Origin: Beijerinckiaceae bacterium
GTDB taxonomy: Bacteria; Pseudomonadota; Alphaproteobacteria; Rhizobiales; Beijerinckiaceae
DNA length: 64,000 bases
Assembly: GCA_021324915.1 (NCBI GenBank)
Contig: JAJPIC010000027.1
Coordinates: 124,001-188,000 of the forward strand
Reading direction: 5' to 3'
Both the position numbers and the translations under genes were made by a program. The notes under the pieces are model-generated. The model was not told the DNA's origin, made no database searches, and saw only the letters and a program-made list of their open reading frames with translations. How positions within the stretch are numbered: position 1 is the stretch's first letter; each line of letters begins with the position of its first letter. Positions 16,886 to 26,511 of this stretch are shown one piece after another.

Positions 16886-17779
16886 ATGACCAAGAAGGCC
16901 GCATTCAAAGGCTCGATCACCGCCCTCGTCACGCCGTTCAGGAACGGCGCGTTCGACGAAGCCGCCTATCGTGCGCTTGTCGACTGGCAAATCACCAACG
17001 GCACACATGCGCTGGCGCCAGTCGGCACGACGGGAGAAAGCGCTACGCTCTCCCACGCGGAACACAGGCGTGTCATCGAGGTCTGCATTGCGGAAGCGCG
17101 CGGCCGGGTTCCGATCATCGCCGGCGCCGGGTCGAACAACACGACCGAGGCGATCGAGCTCGCCCGGCATGCGGAAAAATCCGGCGCCGACGGCGTGCTC
17201 GTCGTGACGCCCTATTACAACAAGCCCTCGCAAGAAGGCATGTATCGCCATTTCAAGGCGATCAACGACGCAATCGGCATTCCGATCATTCTTTACAATA
17301 TCCCGCCGCGCTCGGTGGTCGATCTCTCGATCGAGACGATGCAGCGGCTCTTCGAGCTGAAGAATATCGCCGGCGTGAAGGACGCAACCGGCAATCTCGC
17401 CCGCACCGCTCTGCAGCGCCATGCGCTGGGGCCGGACTTCATCCAATTGTCCGGCGAAGACTTAACCGCGCTCGCGGTGATGGCGCATGGCGGCGACGGC
17501 TGCATTTCCGTCACCGCCAATGTCGCCCCGCGCATCTGCGCCGACATGCAGGAAGCCTGCCTGAAGGGCGATTTCGCCGCTGCATTGAAAATCCAGGACC
17601 GGCTGACGCCGCTGCACGCCGCGCTCTTCGTCGATCCTAATCCGGCCGGCGCAAAATACGCCCTCGCTCTCCTCGGCAAGATCGAGAACGAGCTCCGCCT
17701 GCCCATGCTGCCGGCCGCGGCCGCCGCGCAAGCCGCGATCAAGTCCGCCATGGTCCATGCCGGGCTCTTGCCGCAGTGA
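16886..17779 (+). CDS. dapA: 4-hydroxy-tetrahydrodipicolinate synthase
   Basis: 297 residues from ATG 16886 ([18 protein letters not shown]); upstream in-frame codons are not family-like. DapA condenses pyruvate with aspartate semialdehyde in the lysine/diaminopimelate pathway. Schiff-base lysine K165 ([10 protein letters not shown]), Thr48/Thr49 (VGTTGES), Tyr137 (ILYNIPPR) and Arg142 are all present, and length is standard. It is followed after 13 nt by smpB, a common alphaproteobacterial pairing. It shares a 285-nt divergent intergenic region with the lytic transglycosylase gene; no obvious regulatory element is seen there. Confidence 0.98.
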   Translation: MTKKAAFKGSITALVTPFRNGAFDEAAYRALVDWQITNGTHALAPVGTTGESATLSHAEHRRVIEVCIAEARGRVPIIAGAGSNNTTEAIELARHAEKSGADGVLVVTPYYNKPSQEGMYRHFKAINDAIGIPIILYNIPPRSVVDLSIETMQRLFELKNIAGVKDATGNLARTALQRHALGPDFIQLSGEDLTALAVMAHGGDGCISVTANVAPRICADMQEACLKGDFAAALKIQDRLTPLHAALFVDPNPAGAKYALALLGKIENELRLPMLPAAAAAQAAIKSAMVHAGLLPQ

Positions 17780-17792
17780 GCGGGGGATCGTC

Positions 17793-18269
17793 TTGGCCAC
17801 AAAGCAGGACACTAATTTCAAAGTGGTCGCGGACAATCGCCGGGCGCGATTCGATTACGAGATCGGCGAGACGTTCGAAGCCGGCCTGGTGCTGACCGGC
17901 ACCGAGGTAAAGTCCTTACGCACCGGAAAGGCCTCGATCGGCGAGAGCTATGCGAGCGTCGACAAAGCCGGCGAGCTTTACCTGATCAACGCTAACATTC
18001 CGGAATACCTGCAGGCCAATCGCTTCAATCACGATCCGAAGCGGTCACGCAAATTGCTCCTGAAATCGCGCGAGATCAGCCGGCTCGCCAAGGGCATCGA
18101 GCGAGAGGGCATGACGATCGTGCCGCTCAAGATCTATTTCAACGATCGCGGCCGAGCCAAGATCGAACTCGCCCTGGCGCGCGGCAAGAAGCTTCATGAC
18201 AAGCGACAAACCGAGAAGCAGCGCGATTGGAACCGCGAAAAGGGCCGGCTCTTGCGTGACAGGGGATAG
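17793..18269 (+). CDS. smpB: SsrA (tmRNA)-binding protein
   Basis: 158 residues. SmpB binds tmRNA and brings it to stalled ribosomes in trans-translation. Conserved segments: '[33 protein letters not shown]', '[12 protein letters not shown]', '[15 protein letters not shown]', '[31 protein letters not shown]' and the basic tail. The start is TTG at 17793 (codons [10 protein letters not shown]), with GGGGGA 5 nt upstream; the alternative ATG at 17757 lies inside dapA and adds non-family residues. The tmRNA gene itself is not in this window. Confidence 0.97.
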   Translation: MATKQDTNFKVVADNRRARFDYEIGETFEAGLVLTGTEVKSLRTGKASIGESYASVDKAGELYLINANIPEYLQANRFNHDPKRSRKLLLKSREISRLAKGIEREGMTIVPLKIYFNDRGRAKIELALARGKKLHDKRQTEKQRDWNREKGRLLRDRG

Positions 18270-18316
18270 GCTTCAAAGAAAAACCGAGTATCTGCGGATG
18301 CAGGGCCGATGGCCTA

Positions 18317-19003
18317 TCACCCTGCCGCAACGGCAAGACGCCGGCACGCGCTTGCAAAGACTTCCCTGAACATCGCCTCGGTCAGAACCGCAGTCGCGGT
18401 GTTGTAGCGCGAGCAATGATAGGAATCGAAAAGCGTCAGCTCGCGTCGCGAATCTTGCAGGGCGTGTTCGGCGCCGTGCGCGAAGGGCAGGGCGGAGAGT
18501 TTTTGGCCGAACGCGCGCACCACCGAATCGTGCGCAATGCGCCCCAGAGCGATGATCGCTTCGAGGTTCGGGAGGGCGGCGATCGTCGCGCTGAGGAAAG
18601 TCCGGCAGTTCGAGATCTCTTCCGGCAGCGGTTTGTTTTGCGGCGGCACGCAGCGCACCGCATTGGTGATCGCACAATCGACGAGTTGCAACGAATCGTC
18701 GACGCGCTCCTCGTAAGTGCCGGAAGCTAAGCCGCAGTGGAGCAGGGTGCCGTAGAGAAGATGGCCGGCGAAATCGCCCGTGAAAGGTCGCCCCGTGCGA
18801 TTGGCGCCGCGCAGCCCGGGCGCAAGCCCGACGATGAGCAGTCGTGCGCCGCGCGATCCGAACGTAGGAACGGGCGCGTTGAACCAATCCGGGTGTTCGC
18901 GGCGATTTTCGGTCCTGAATGCGACGAGGCGCGGACAGCGCGGACAATCATGATCCGGCTCAGCCGCGCCTGTCGCTTCTTTTGCACGTTCGGCCGTGCT
19001 CAA
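18317..19003 (-). CDS. Uracil-DNA glycosylase, family 5 (UDGb type)
   Basis: 228 residues. Fe-S cluster cysteines begin with C20-P-R-C23, and further Cys lie in 'NAVRCVPP' and 'ISNCRTF'. Motif A is 'VGLAPGLRGANRTGRPFTGD', in which the catalytic polar residue of family 1/4 is replaced by Ala/Gly as in family 5. 'ITNAVRCVPPQNKPLP' and 'SYHCSRYNTATA' are the other family-5 signatures. It removes uracil, hypoxanthine or other deaminated bases from DNA. The start ATG overlaps the stop of the upstream NYN gene by 4 nt (ATGA), so the two are co-transcribed. Confidence 0.95.
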   Translation of the reverse strand: MSTAERAKEATGAAEPDHDCPRCPRLVAFRTENRREHPDWFNAPVPTFGSRGARLLIVGLAPGLRGANRTGRPFTGDFAGHLLYGTLLHCGLASGTYEERVDDSLQLVDCAITNAVRCVPPQNKPLPEEISNCRTFLSATIAALPNLEAIIALGRIAHDSVVRAFGQKLSALPFAHGAEHALQDSRRELTLFDSYHCSRYNTATAVLTEAMFREVFASACRRLAVAAG

Positions 19004-19614
19004 TCGTCTAGCATGTCTTGATCATAACCGCCCGAGACGGCCTGAGCGGGACGCCGGTCTTGATATTTCTGCGCGCGCTCGGCGCGCTCGACAGGATCGC
19101 GACCGATCTTCGCGGCGAGATGAACGAGATCGATGAATTCGTCGGCTTGGCGGCGCAATTCATCGGCGACCATCGCCGGCTGCGTGGTATTCGTAGATAC
19201 GACGGAGACTCGCACGCCTTTACGCTGTACGGCTTCGACGAGGGAGCGGAAATCGCCATCGCCCGAAAAGAGCACGATGTGATCGAGATGCTCCGCCATT
19301 TCCATGGCATCGACGGCGAGCTCGATGTCCATGTTTCCCTTGACCTTTCGGCGTCCGAGCGAATCGACGAATTCCTTGGTCGGCTTGGTGACGACCGAAT
19401 AGCCGTTATAATCGAGCCAGTCGATCAGCGGCCGGATCGAGGAATATTCTTGGTCCTCGACCAAGGCGGTATAATAGAAGGCGCGAATAAGCTTGCCCCT
19501 ACTTTGGAATTCCTTCAACAGGCGCTTGTAATCGATGTCGAAGCCCAGAGATTTGGCTGTGGCGTAAAGGTTTGCGCCATCGATGAAAAGCGCAATTCGC
19601 TCCTGATCGGCCAT
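19000..19614 (-). CDS. NYN-domain (LabA/DUF88) putative RNase
   Basis: 204 residues. The NYN fold (PIN-like) is shown by 'IALFIDGANLYATAKSLG' (first catalytic Asp), 'RAFYYTALVED', 'KGNMDIELAVDAMEMAEHLDHIVLFSGDGDFRSLVEAVQRKG' (further Asp residues) and 'MVADELRRQADEFIDL'. Members are predicted metal-dependent RNases of unknown target. It forms a two-gene operon with the family-5 UDG. The C-terminal 30 residues are charged and Gln-rich. Confidence 0.93.
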   Translation of the reverse strand: MADQERIALFIDGANLYATAKSLGFDIDYKRLLKEFQSRGKLIRAFYYTALVEDQEYSSIRPLIDWLDYNGYSVVTKPTKEFVDSLGRRKVKGNMDIELAVDAMEMAEHLDHIVLFSGDGDFRSLVEAVQRKGVRVSVVSTNTTQPAMVADELRRQADEFIDLVHLAAKIGRDPVERAERAQKYQDRRPAQAVSGGYDQDMLDD

Positions 19615-19666
19615 AAAGGTTCTCTTGTTTGTCGTCGGAGGTCGCTAGGTCAAGTGTTTGGTATCG

Positions 19667-19844
19667 GAAATGGGATCGTAAAATCCTTCCGGCGTCGGAT
19701 GCGCGAGCCTATTGCCTGTGCTTTCGACCGAAGGTATGTGGCCCTGGGGGCCTTGCCCGTCAAGGGCGATCCCCTTGATCTAATTCGAAATCCAAAACTT
19801 GGTACCCCCGAAACGGTTACATCCGGCTCCCGCGATCCCATTTC
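19667..19844. repeat. Segment bounded by 12-bp perfect inverted repeats
   Basis: GAAATGGGATCG (19667-19678) and its exact complement CGATCCCATTTC (19833-19844) bound 178 bp in the 322-nt gap between the NYN gene and rpoZ. No coding pattern is seen inside. It could be a closed RNA stem-loop, a small non-autonomous element, or chance. No flanking target duplication is visible. The rest of the gap holds only the rpoZ ribosome site (AAGGAG). Confidence 0.35.
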
Positions 19845-19936
19845 AGAATCACAGGGGCCACTGTCAGCTTGATGAAAGGCTACAGCTTCTGTAGGAAGCC
19901 TGAATATTCCATATTAAGCAAATCAAGGAGTGTTGA

Positions 19937-20329
19937 ATGGCGCGCGTCACTGTTGAAGACTGTATAGATAAGGTCGAGAATCGTTTCGAGCTCGTGCTGG
20001 TTTCGGCGCATCGGGCCCGCATGATCGCATCGGGCGCGCCGATAACCGTCGACCGGGACAAAGACAAAAACGCCGTCGTCGCGCTGCGCGAAATCGCCGA
20101 GGCAACGCTCGCGCCGGAAGATCTTAAAGAAGATTTTATCCATTCGCTGCAGAAGCACGTCGAGGTTGACGAACCGGAAGCCGAGGCTGTTCCGGCGCTC
20201 GCTCCCGCCGACAAGCCGCAATCCGATGCATTCGGCGATGTCCAGTTCGATCGGATGACGGAAGAAGATTTGTTGCGCGGCCTTGAAGGTCTCGTTCCGC
20301 CGGCCGAAACCGAAGACGAGGGTGACTGA
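19937..20329 (+). CDS. rpoZ: RNA polymerase omega subunit
   Basis: 130 residues. '[30 protein letters not shown]' with '[14 protein letters not shown]' is the omega signature. Omega assists assembly of beta' into RNA polymerase and, in many proteobacteria, forms part of a ppGpp site. The C-terminal extension is acidic and Ala/Pro rich, as usual in Alphaproteobacteria. AAGGAG precedes the ATG. It is followed by the ppGpp synthetase/hydrolase gene, the conserved rpoZ-rsh order. Confidence 0.98.
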   Translation: MARVTVEDCIDKVENRFELVLVSAHRARMIASGAPITVDRDKDKNAVVALREIAEATLAPEDLKEDFIHSLQKHVEVDEPEAEAVPALAPADKPQSDAFGDVQFDRMTEEDLLRGLEGLVPPAETEDEGD

Positions 20330-20438
20330 GGCCTGCCTGGGCTTTGTGGGGCTCGGCGGCTAGACACGGGGGAGGCAGAGTTCGAGGAGCTGAGGCGTGT
20401 TTGCTGCCACGCGGGCTCGCATGGGATCGAAAAGAACC

Positions 20439-22646
20439 ATGATGCGGCAATACGAGCTCGTCGAGCGTGTCCGGCACTACAATCCGCACACCGACGAGGA
20501 CTTGCTTGATCGCGCCTATGTCTATGCGATGAAGGCACATGGCGCGCAAATGCGCGCCTCCGGCGATCCCTTCTTCTCGCATCCGCTCGAAGTCGCCGCA
20601 ATTCTCACGGACTTGAAGCTCGACGATGCGACGATTGTCGCGGCGGTCCTGCACGACACGATCGAAGATACCGATTCGACCCGCGAGGAGATCGACCGGC
20701 TGTTCGGTCCCGACATCGGCCGCCTCGTCGAAGGATTGACGAAGCTCAAGCGCCTCGATCTCGTCTCCAAACGGGCGGTCCAGGCCGAGAACTTCCGCAA
20801 GCTCCTGCTCGCCATCGCTGCCGATGTGCGCGTATTGCTCGTCAAGCTGGCCGACCGCCTGCACAATATGCGCACTCTGCAATTCATGCCGCCCGACAAG
20901 CAGCAGAGGATTGCGGAAGAAACGCTCGATATTTATGCGCCGCTTGCCGGGCGCATGGGCATGCAGAGCATGCGCGACGAGCTCGAGGAACTCGCGTTTC
21001 GCCATCTCATGCCGGAGGCTTTTGCGACGATCAAGGCGCGGCTCGATGAGCTTCGCGTGAAGAACGGCCGCATCATTGCCAGCGTCGAACAGGAATTGCG
21101 CGATGAACTTTACGCTCGGGGCATTGAAGCCAAGGTCGAGGGGCGCCAGAAATTGCCTTATTCGATCTGGCGCAAGATGGAGCGCAAGTCGATCGCTTTC
21201 GAGCAATTGTCCGACATTTTCGGCTTTCGCGTCTGTGTCAATACGGTCGAAGATTGCTATCGCGTGATCGGCGTCGTCCACACGAAATGGCCGAGCGTTC
21301 CCGGCCGCTTCAAGGATTATATCTCGACGCCGAAGGAAAATGATTATCGTTCGATTCACACGACGGTGGTCGGCCCGGGCCGCCAGCGCGTCGAACTGCA
21401 GGTGCGTACCTATGATATGCACGAAGTCGCGCACTTCGGAATCGCGGCGCATGCGCTCTACAAAGACGGGCGAGTCGCCGACCGCGAAGTCTTGACGCGC
21501 GAGAGCCGCGCCTATCAGTGGCTGCAGCGCACGATCGATCTTCTGGCGGAGGGCGATTCTCCGGAAGAATTTCTCGAGCACACGAAGCTCGAACTCTTTC
21601 CCGATCAAGTCTTCTGTTTCACGCCGAAAGGTCAGCTTATCGCGCTTCCGCGCGGCGCAACCCCGATCGATTTTGCTTATGCGGTCCACACCGACGTCGG
21701 CAATTCCGCCGTCGGCGCCAAGATCAACGGGCGCGTCGCACCGCTCGGCTCGCAATTGCAGAACGGCGACGAAGTCGAGATCGTGCGCGCCGGGGGCCAA
21801 GTGCCGCCCGCGGTCTGGGAGAAGCTGGTCGTCACCGGCAAGGCGCGCGCGGCGATTCGGCGCGCGACGCGCGACGCGGTGCGCACGCAATATATGGACC
21901 TCGGCAAGCAGATCGTCGTGCGTGCTTTCGAACGGGCGGGCAAGCCTTTCGCGGAAGAGAAACTGAAGACGGCTTTGCCGCGTCTGGCGCGTGCCGGCGT
22001 CGACGACGTGCTCGCAGCGGTCGGACGCGGCGAGATCTATTCCGGCGACGTCGTCAAGGCCGTCTATCCCGATTTTTCGGACGACCGCAAGGTCGGCGCG
22101 CGACAATGGCGGCCGGAGGGGGAGGGCGGTTGGTTCGGCCTGCCCAAGGCCGAAAGCCTCGTCTTCAAATTTCCGGGCCGCACCGGCGAATCCGAGGCGC
22201 TGCCCATTCACGGTCTGCGCGGCGATCTGCCGGTGCGCTTTGCGCCGAACGGCGGCGCCGTGCCGGGCGATCGTATCGTCGGGATCGTGACTCCGGGAGA
22301 AGGGATCACCATTTATCCCATTCAGTCGCCAGATCTCACGGCCTTCGACGATCAGCCGGAGCGCTGGCTCGATGTGCGTTGGGATCTCGAAGCCGGGCAC
22401 AAGCGCTTTTTTCCGGCGCGAATCCTCGTCACGGCAATCAATGAGCCGGGCACCCTGGGCACGATCGCAACGGTCATCGGCGACATGGGCGCAAATATCG
22501 ACAACATCACGATCCACGTAATCTCGCCGGATTTTCATGAATTGATCTTCGATGTCGAAGTCGCCGATCTCAAACATCTGAACGGGATCATCGCCGAGCT
22601 CAGGACGAAGCCGGTCGCGAGCAAAGTCGAAAGGGTGAACGGATAA
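20439..22646 (+). CDS. rsh: Bifunctional (p)ppGpp synthetase/hydrolase RSH
   Basis: 735 residues from the [11 protein letters not shown] start, the form typical of Rhizobiales RSH; the frame is open 42 nt further up but without family similarity. HD hydrolase domain (about 25-180) with '[11 protein letters not shown]', where the H-D and E-D residues for hydrolysis are intact. Synthetase domain (about 220-340) with '[12 protein letters not shown]' and '[12 protein letters not shown]'. TGS domain (about 385-445, '[18 protein letters not shown]'). C-terminal ACT domain '[18 protein letters not shown]'. It makes and degrades the alarmone that controls the stringent response. The TAA stop overlaps the pdxJ ATG by one base. 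Confidence 0.97.
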   Translation: MMRQYELVERVRHYNPHTDEDLLDRAYVYAMKAHGAQMRASGDPFFSHPLEVAAILTDLKLDDATIVAAVLHDTIEDTDSTREEIDRLFGPDIGRLVEGLTKLKRLDLVSKRAVQAENFRKLLLAIAADVRVLLVKLADRLHNMRTLQFMPPDKQQRIAEETLDIYAPLAGRMGMQSMRDELEELAFRHLMPEAFATIKARLDELRVKNGRIIASVEQELRDELYARGIEAKVEGRQKLPYSIWRKMERKSIAFEQLSDIFGFRVCVNTVEDCYRVIGVVHTKWPSVPGRFKDYISTPKENDYRSIHTTVVGPGRQRVELQVRTYDMHEVAHFGIAAHALYKDGRVADREVLTRESRAYQWLQRTIDLLAEGDSPEEFLEHTKLELFPDQVFCFTPKGQLIALPRGATPIDFAYAVHTDVGNSAVGAKINGRVAPLGSQLQNGDEVEIVRAGGQVPPAVWEKLVVTGKARAAIRRATRDAVRTQYMDLGKQIVVRAFERAGKPFAEEKLKTALPRLARAGVDDVLAAVGRGEIYSGDVVKAVYPDFSDDRKVGARQWRPEGEGGWFGLPKAESLVFKFPGRTGESEALPIHGLRGDLPVRFAPNGGAVPGDRIVGIVTPGEGITIYPIQSPDLTAFDDQPERWLDVRWDLEAGHKRFFPARILVTAINEPGTLGTIATVIGDMGANIDNITIHVISPDFHELIFDVEVADLKHLNGIIAELRTKPVASKVERVNG

Positions 22647-23398
22647 TGCCGGCGCCGCTGCGTCTCGGAGTGAATATCGACCACGTCGCGACCCTGCGGA
22701 ACGCACGCGGAGGGGCGGTGCCCGATCCGTTGCGCGCCGCCGAGCTCGCTCTTGCCGCCGGCGCCGATGGGATCACCGCGCATTTGCGCGAAGATCGCCG
22801 CCATATCCGCGACGACGACATGCTGCGGATCAAGGCGGCAATACGGGCTCCGCTCAATTTCGAAATGGCCGCAACCGAGCAGATGCTCGATATTGCGCTC
22901 GCCATCAAGCCGCATGCCGCCTGTCTCGTGCCGGAACGGCGGACGGAGCGCACCACCGAGGGCGGGCTCGATGTGCTCGGCGGACACGATCACCTGAAGC
23001 CCTTCGTTGCCGAACTCGGCCGGGCCGGAATCATTGTCGCTCTCTTCATCGAGCCCGAGCGCGAGGCGATCGAAGCGGCGCGCTCCATTGGCGCGCCGGC
23101 GATCGAGCTTCACACCGGCGCCTGGTGCAATGCCGTGCTCGACACGAATGAGGCGCGCGCCGAGCAGGAATTCGCGCGATTGCGCGCGGCCGCAACGCTC
23201 GCTTTTGAGACCGGAATTGAATGCCACGCCGGCCATGGTCTCGATTACGAGACCGCGCGCTCGATTTCGCGCCTGCCGCAAATCGTCGAGCTCAATATCG
23301 GCCATTTTCTTGTCGCCGAGGCGATCTTCATCGGGCTCGACGCCGCCATCAGGAAAATGCGCGCGGCCATGGACGCCGGCCGGGCCTATCCCGAATGA
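22646..23398 (+). CDS. pdxJ: Pyridoxine 5'-phosphate synthase
   Basis: 250 residues. PdxJ condenses 1-deoxy-xylulose 5-phosphate with 3-amino-2-oxopropyl phosphate in vitamin B6 synthesis. Conserved: '[17 protein letters not shown]', '[18 protein letters not shown]' (catalytic His/Glu area), '[10 protein letters not shown]', '[17 protein letters not shown]', 'IELHTGAW' and '[13 protein letters not shown]'. Start and stop overlap neighbours: TAATG with rsh and ATGA with acpS, so rsh-pdxJ-acpS are translationally coupled. In several related genomes pyrE lies at this spot between rsh and acpS; it is not present here. Confidence 0.98.
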   Translation: MPAPLRLGVNIDHVATLRNARGGAVPDPLRAAELALAAGADGITAHLREDRRHIRDDDMLRIKAAIRAPLNFEMAATEQMLDIALAIKPHAACLVPERRTERTTEGGLDVLGGHDHLKPFVAELGRAGIIVALFIEPEREAIEAARSIGAPAIELHTGAWCNAVLDTNEARAEQEFARLRAAATLAFETGIECHAGHGLDYETARSISRLPQIVELNIGHFLVAEAIFIGLDAAIRKMRAAMDAGRAYPE

Positions 23399-23838
23399 TC
23401 ATCGGCTTCGGTATCGACCTCTGCGACATTCGTCGCGTCGATCAATTGCTGACCCGGTTTGGCGATCGCTTCATCCTGCGTTGTTTCACCGAGGTCGAAC
23501 GCGAGAAATCGGATGCGCGCGCCAATCGTGCAGCTTCCTATGCAAAACGCTTTGCCGCCAAGGAGGCTTGCGCCAAGGCGCTCGGCACCGGCTTGACCCA
23601 GGGCGTCTATTGGCGCGACATGGGCGTGATCAATCTTTTGTCCGGGCAGCCGAGTCTGCTGCTGACCGGCGGAGCTGCGCATCGTTTGACGCGGCTGACG
23701 CCGAGCGGCCACACTGCCCAGATTCACCTGACGTTGACCGATGAATATCCGTTTGCCCAAGCCCAAGTGATTATCGAGGTCATTGAAAGTCCACCTGTCG
23801 CGCCGAAGCCCGCCAACGATGAAAAGGCGCGCGTGTGA
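23395..23838 (+). CDS. acpS: Holo-[acyl-carrier-protein] synthase
   Basis: 147 residues from ATG 23395 ([15 protein letters not shown]). AcpS transfers 4'-phosphopantetheine from CoA to apo-ACP. The Mg-binding Asp in '[10 protein letters not shown]' and Glu in '[18 protein letters not shown]' are present, as is 'GAAHRLTRL' toward the C-terminus. The C-terminal 15 residues ([15 protein letters not shown]) are an extra Pro/Ala-rich tail. The frame continues far upstream inside pdxJ, but only from 23395 does it match the family. Confidence 0.97.
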   Translation: MIIGFGIDLCDIRRVDQLLTRFGDRFILRCFTEVEREKSDARANRAASYAKRFAAKEACAKALGTGLTQGVYWRDMGVINLLSGQPSLLLTGGAAHRLTRLTPSGHTAQIHLTLTDEYPFAQAQVIIEVIESPPVAPKPANDEKARV

Positions 23839-23923
23839 GGCGCGCGTGCAGGCCGCGCTTCACCGCTCCGCTCCTGCGTGCTAAGGAGCGCTGCCCTGCG
23901 GCGAACTCGGAGAGCCAAGAAAC

Positions 23924-24727
23924 ATGACCGAAAATTTAGGTTTGAACGAAAAGGACGAGAGTTCAATGCAGAGCGGCAAGGAAGGCGGCTTTTTCGGCGA
24001 GCTTGTGAAAGTCATCATTCAGGCGGGCCTCATCGCGCTCGTCGTGCGCACATTGCTCTTCCAGCCTTTCAATATTCCGTCCGGCTCGATGATCCCGACC
24101 CTCGATATCGGTGATTTTCTTTTCGTTTCGAAATATGCCTATGGTTATTCGAATCACTCGCTGCCGTTCAGTCCGCCGCTGTTCAATGGCCGCATTCTCT
24201 TCTCGCCGCCGAAGCGCGGCGACGTCGTCGTCTTCAAGCTTCCGAGCGACGGGCAGACCGATTATATCAAACGGGTGATCGGCCTGCCGGGCGACACGAT
24301 CCAGGTGAAGCAAGCGCGCCTCTATATCAACGGCCAGCTCGTGCCGCGCGAGCCGATGGCCCCGGTGAAAGCGCAGGATTTCTTTGGCCGCGTGCGCGAT
24401 GTGCCGACCTACAAGGAGACCTTGCCGGGCGGAGTGTCCCATACCATCATCCAGCTCGAAGGCGATAATGGCGTCTACGACAATACCGGCGTCTACAAGG
24501 TCCCGCCGGGCAATTATTTCATGATGGGCGATAATCGGGACAATTCGACCGATAGCCGCGTCCCCCCGGGGGGTACGAGCGGCGGCGTTGGTTATGTGCC
24601 GGCCGAGGATCTCGTCGGGCGCGCGGAAGTGATTTTCTTTTCGGTCAAGCAGGGCTATCCCGCCTGGGCTTTCTGGGAATGGCCTTGGAGCGTACGCTGG
24701 AACCGGCTGTTCACGCTCGTGCGATAG
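23924..24727 (+). CDS. lepB: Signal peptidase I
   Basis: 267 residues. One N-terminal membrane segment (about 27-46, 'VKVIIQAGLIALVVRTLLF') is followed by the catalytic box 'FNIPSGSMIPTL' (Ser55) and 'DYIKRVIGLPGDTIQV' with the general-base Lys116. 'NYFMMGDNRDNSTDSR' is the third signature. It removes signal peptides from exported proteins at the periplasmic face. It sits in the conserved acpS-lepB-rnc-era run, and its stop is directly followed by the rnc ATG. Confidence 0.98.
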   Translation: MTENLGLNEKDESSMQSGKEGGFFGELVKVIIQAGLIALVVRTLLFQPFNIPSGSMIPTLDIGDFLFVSKYAYGYSNHSLPFSPPLFNGRILFSPPKRGDVVVFKLPSDGQTDYIKRVIGLPGDTIQVKQARLYINGQLVPREPMAPVKAQDFFGRVRDVPTYKETLPGGVSHTIIQLEGDNGVYDNTGVYKVPPGNYFMMGDNRDNSTDSRVPPGGTSGGVGYVPAEDLVGRAEVIFFSVKQGYPAWAFWEWPWSVRWNRLFTLVR

Positions 24728-25414
24728 ATGGCGCCGAAGACGCTCGACATAGAACCGCTCGAGACCCGCATCGGGCATAGATTCACCAATCGCGATCTTG
24801 CCGCGCTGGCACTCACCCATATCAGCGGAGCCAGCGGACGGCGCGAAAGCTATCAGCGGCTCGAATTTTTGGGCGATCGGGTTCTCGGGCTTGTCGTCGC
24901 CGAGTTGCTCTATGCGAGTTTTCCCGAAGCCGAGGAAGGAGAATTGTCGCGCCGCCTCGCCGATCTCGTGCGCCGTGAGACTTGCGCCGAAGTAGCGCGC
25001 GAATGGGGCGTCGAAGCGCATTTGAGGCTCGGCGAGGGCGAGCGTCAGGCAAGCAACAAGGTGACGATCCTTTCCGACGTTTGCGAATCCTTGATCGGCG
25101 CCGTGTTCCTCGATGCGGATTATGCGGCGGCGAAGGACGTGATCGTGCGTGCCTTCGAGCCTTTGATGCGTGCGCCGCGCCGGCCGTTGCGCGATCCGAA
25201 GACCGCTTTGCAGGAATGGGCGCAGGCGCGCGGGCTCGAGGCGCCGCTCTATCGCGAGGTCGGCCGTGCCGGGCCGCATCACGCACCGGAATTTACAATT
25301 TCCGTCACGGTGACGGGCTTCGCTTCGGCCGAAGCCAAAGGCTCCTCGAAGCGCGGCGCGGAACAGGCGGCTGCGCTCCAGTTCCTCGCCCGCGAAGGCA
25401 TTGGCCAGCAATGA
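24728..25414 (+). CDS. rnc: Ribonuclease III
   Basis: 228 residues. The endonuclease signature 'YQRLEFLGDRVLGLVVAELLY' and the catalytic Glu in 'CESLIGAVFLDADY' are intact. The C-terminal double-stranded RNA-binding domain runs from about residue 157 ('DPKTALQEWAQARGL') to 'SSKRGAEQAAALQFL'. It processes rRNA precursors and other duplex RNAs. It begins immediately after the lepB stop codon and ends 7 nt before era, so coupled expression is expected. Confidence 0.98.
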   Translation: MAPKTLDIEPLETRIGHRFTNRDLAALALTHISGASGRRESYQRLEFLGDRVLGLVVAELLYASFPEAEEGELSRRLADLVRRETCAEVAREWGVEAHLRLGEGERQASNKVTILSDVCESLIGAVFLDADYAAAKDVIVRAFEPLMRAPRRPLRDPKTALQEWAQARGLEAPLYREVGRAGPHHAPEFTISVTVTGFASAEAKGSSKRGAEQAAALQFLAREGIGQQ

Positions 25415-25421
25415 CGGCGTC

Positions 25422-26336
25422 ATGAACGAAGGCGCAGATCCATCCGGGAGACGATGCGGCTTCGTCGCTTTGATCGGCGCGCCGAATGCGGGCAAGTCAA
25501 CGCTGCTCAATGCGCTCGTCGGCGCCAAGATCTCGATCGTCTCGCGCAAAGTTCAAACGACGCGCTCGCTGGTGCGCGGCGTCGCGATCAAGGGCGTTGC
25601 GCAAATCATCTTCGTCGACACGCCGGGAATTTTCGCCCCGCGCCGGCGGCTCGACCGCGCCATGGTCGCCTCGGCCTGGAGCGGAGCGAAGGACGCCGAC
25701 GTCGTCGCGCTGCTCATCGATTCACGCAAGGGAGTGGATGAGGAGGTCGCCACGATTCTCGCCAGTCTGCCTTCCGCCGCAGCGGCGCGCGTGCTGGTGC
25801 TCAACAAGGTCGATCTCGTCGCCCGGCCGAAGCTGCTTGAGCTCGCAGCCGAGCTCAATGCGCGAACGGCTTTCGCCGAGACTTTCATGATCTCGGCCCT
25901 TACCGGGGACGGCATTGCACATCTCAAAGAAAGGCTCGCGGCTTTGATGCCGGCGGGGCCCTGGCTTTATCCGGAAGACCAGATTTCCGACGCGCCGGTT
26001 CGCGCGCTCGCCGCCGAGATCACCCGCGAAAAGATCTTCGATCGCCTGCATGACGAATTGCCTTATCACACGACGGTCGAGACCCAGAGCTGGACGGATT
26101 TGAAGGACGGTTCGGCGCGTATCGAGCAGACGATCTATGTCACGCGCGAAGCGCATAGGAAGATCGTGCTGGGCGAGAAGGGGCGCACGATCAAGGCGAT
26201 CGGCATGGCGGCGCGGCGCGAGATCGAGGCGGCCGCGGATCAGAAGATCCATCTCTTTCTTTTCGTGAAAGTCCGCGATTGGCCCGACGATCCCGAGCAC
26301 TATCGCGTCATGGGTCTCGAATTTCCGCGGGAGTGA
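25422..26336 (+). CDS. era: GTPase Era
   Basis: 304 residues from ATG 25422. G1 'GAPNAGKST' (19-27), G3 'DTPGIF', G4 'VLNKVDLV' and G5 'SALTGDG' are followed by a KH domain ('VTREAHRKIVLGEKGRTIKAIGMAAR'). Era binds the 3' end of 16S rRNA and assists 30S maturation. A TTG 21 nt upstream overlaps rnc but adds no conserved residues. In related genomes recO usually follows; here the next genes are the convergent pqqA and then a two-component system, with recO 2.9 kb away. Confidence 0.98.
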   Translation: MNEGADPSGRRCGFVALIGAPNAGKSTLLNALVGAKISIVSRKVQTTRSLVRGVAIKGVAQIIFVDTPGIFAPRRRLDRAMVASAWSGAKDADVVALLIDSRKGVDEEVATILASLPSAAAARVLVLNKVDLVARPKLLELAAELNARTAFAETFMISALTGDGIAHLKERLAALMPAGPWLYPEDQISDAPVRALAAEITREKIFDRLHDELPYHTTVETQSWTDLKDGSARIEQTIYVTREAHRKIVLGEKGRTIKAIGMAARREIEAAADQKIHLFLFVKVRDWPDDPEHYRVMGLEFPRE

Positions 26337-26406
26337 GCCGGACAAAAAGCCGGGCAGAGGCTTAGCCTATTCTCAGGTCCGCCGGGCGCCAGAGCCAACG
26401 CGCAAA

Positions 26407-26458
26407 GCTAAACAAAAAAGAGCTAAACAAAAAGAAAGGAGCCCGGTGACCGAGCTCC
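26407..26458 (-). terminator. Intrinsic terminator of pqqA
   Basis: On the minus strand GGAGCTCGG-TCA-CCGGGCTCC (stem 26438-26458, 9 bp with one G-T pair) is followed by TTTCTTTTT, a strong rho-independent terminator 53 nt after the pqqA stop. The A/T-rich side also holds a tandem direct repeat AGCTAAACAAAAA (26407-26419 and 26421-26433 on the plus strand). It isolates pqqA from the convergent era gene. Confidence 0.85.
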
Positions 26459-26511
26459 TCTCCTTGCTCCATTCTTCATGGTGCGCCGCAAAAGCGACTG
26501 CACCCATGCGG

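Noticed and set aside
19615-19936. tmRNA or other housekeeping RNA in the gap before rpoZ
   Set aside because: smpB is in the window and the gap has a TTCGAAATCC-like string, but no acceptor stem, tag reading frame or T-arm pairing could be built.
20136-22706. 856-codon open frame antisense to rsh
   Set aside because: It is Arg/Asp/His-rich, lacks any domain and mirrors the codon bias of rsh, which has clear domains on the other strand. The same applies to long frames opposite parC (30430-32472), glyA/nrdR (43346-45154), hppA (49529-51442) and plsX (52712-54355).
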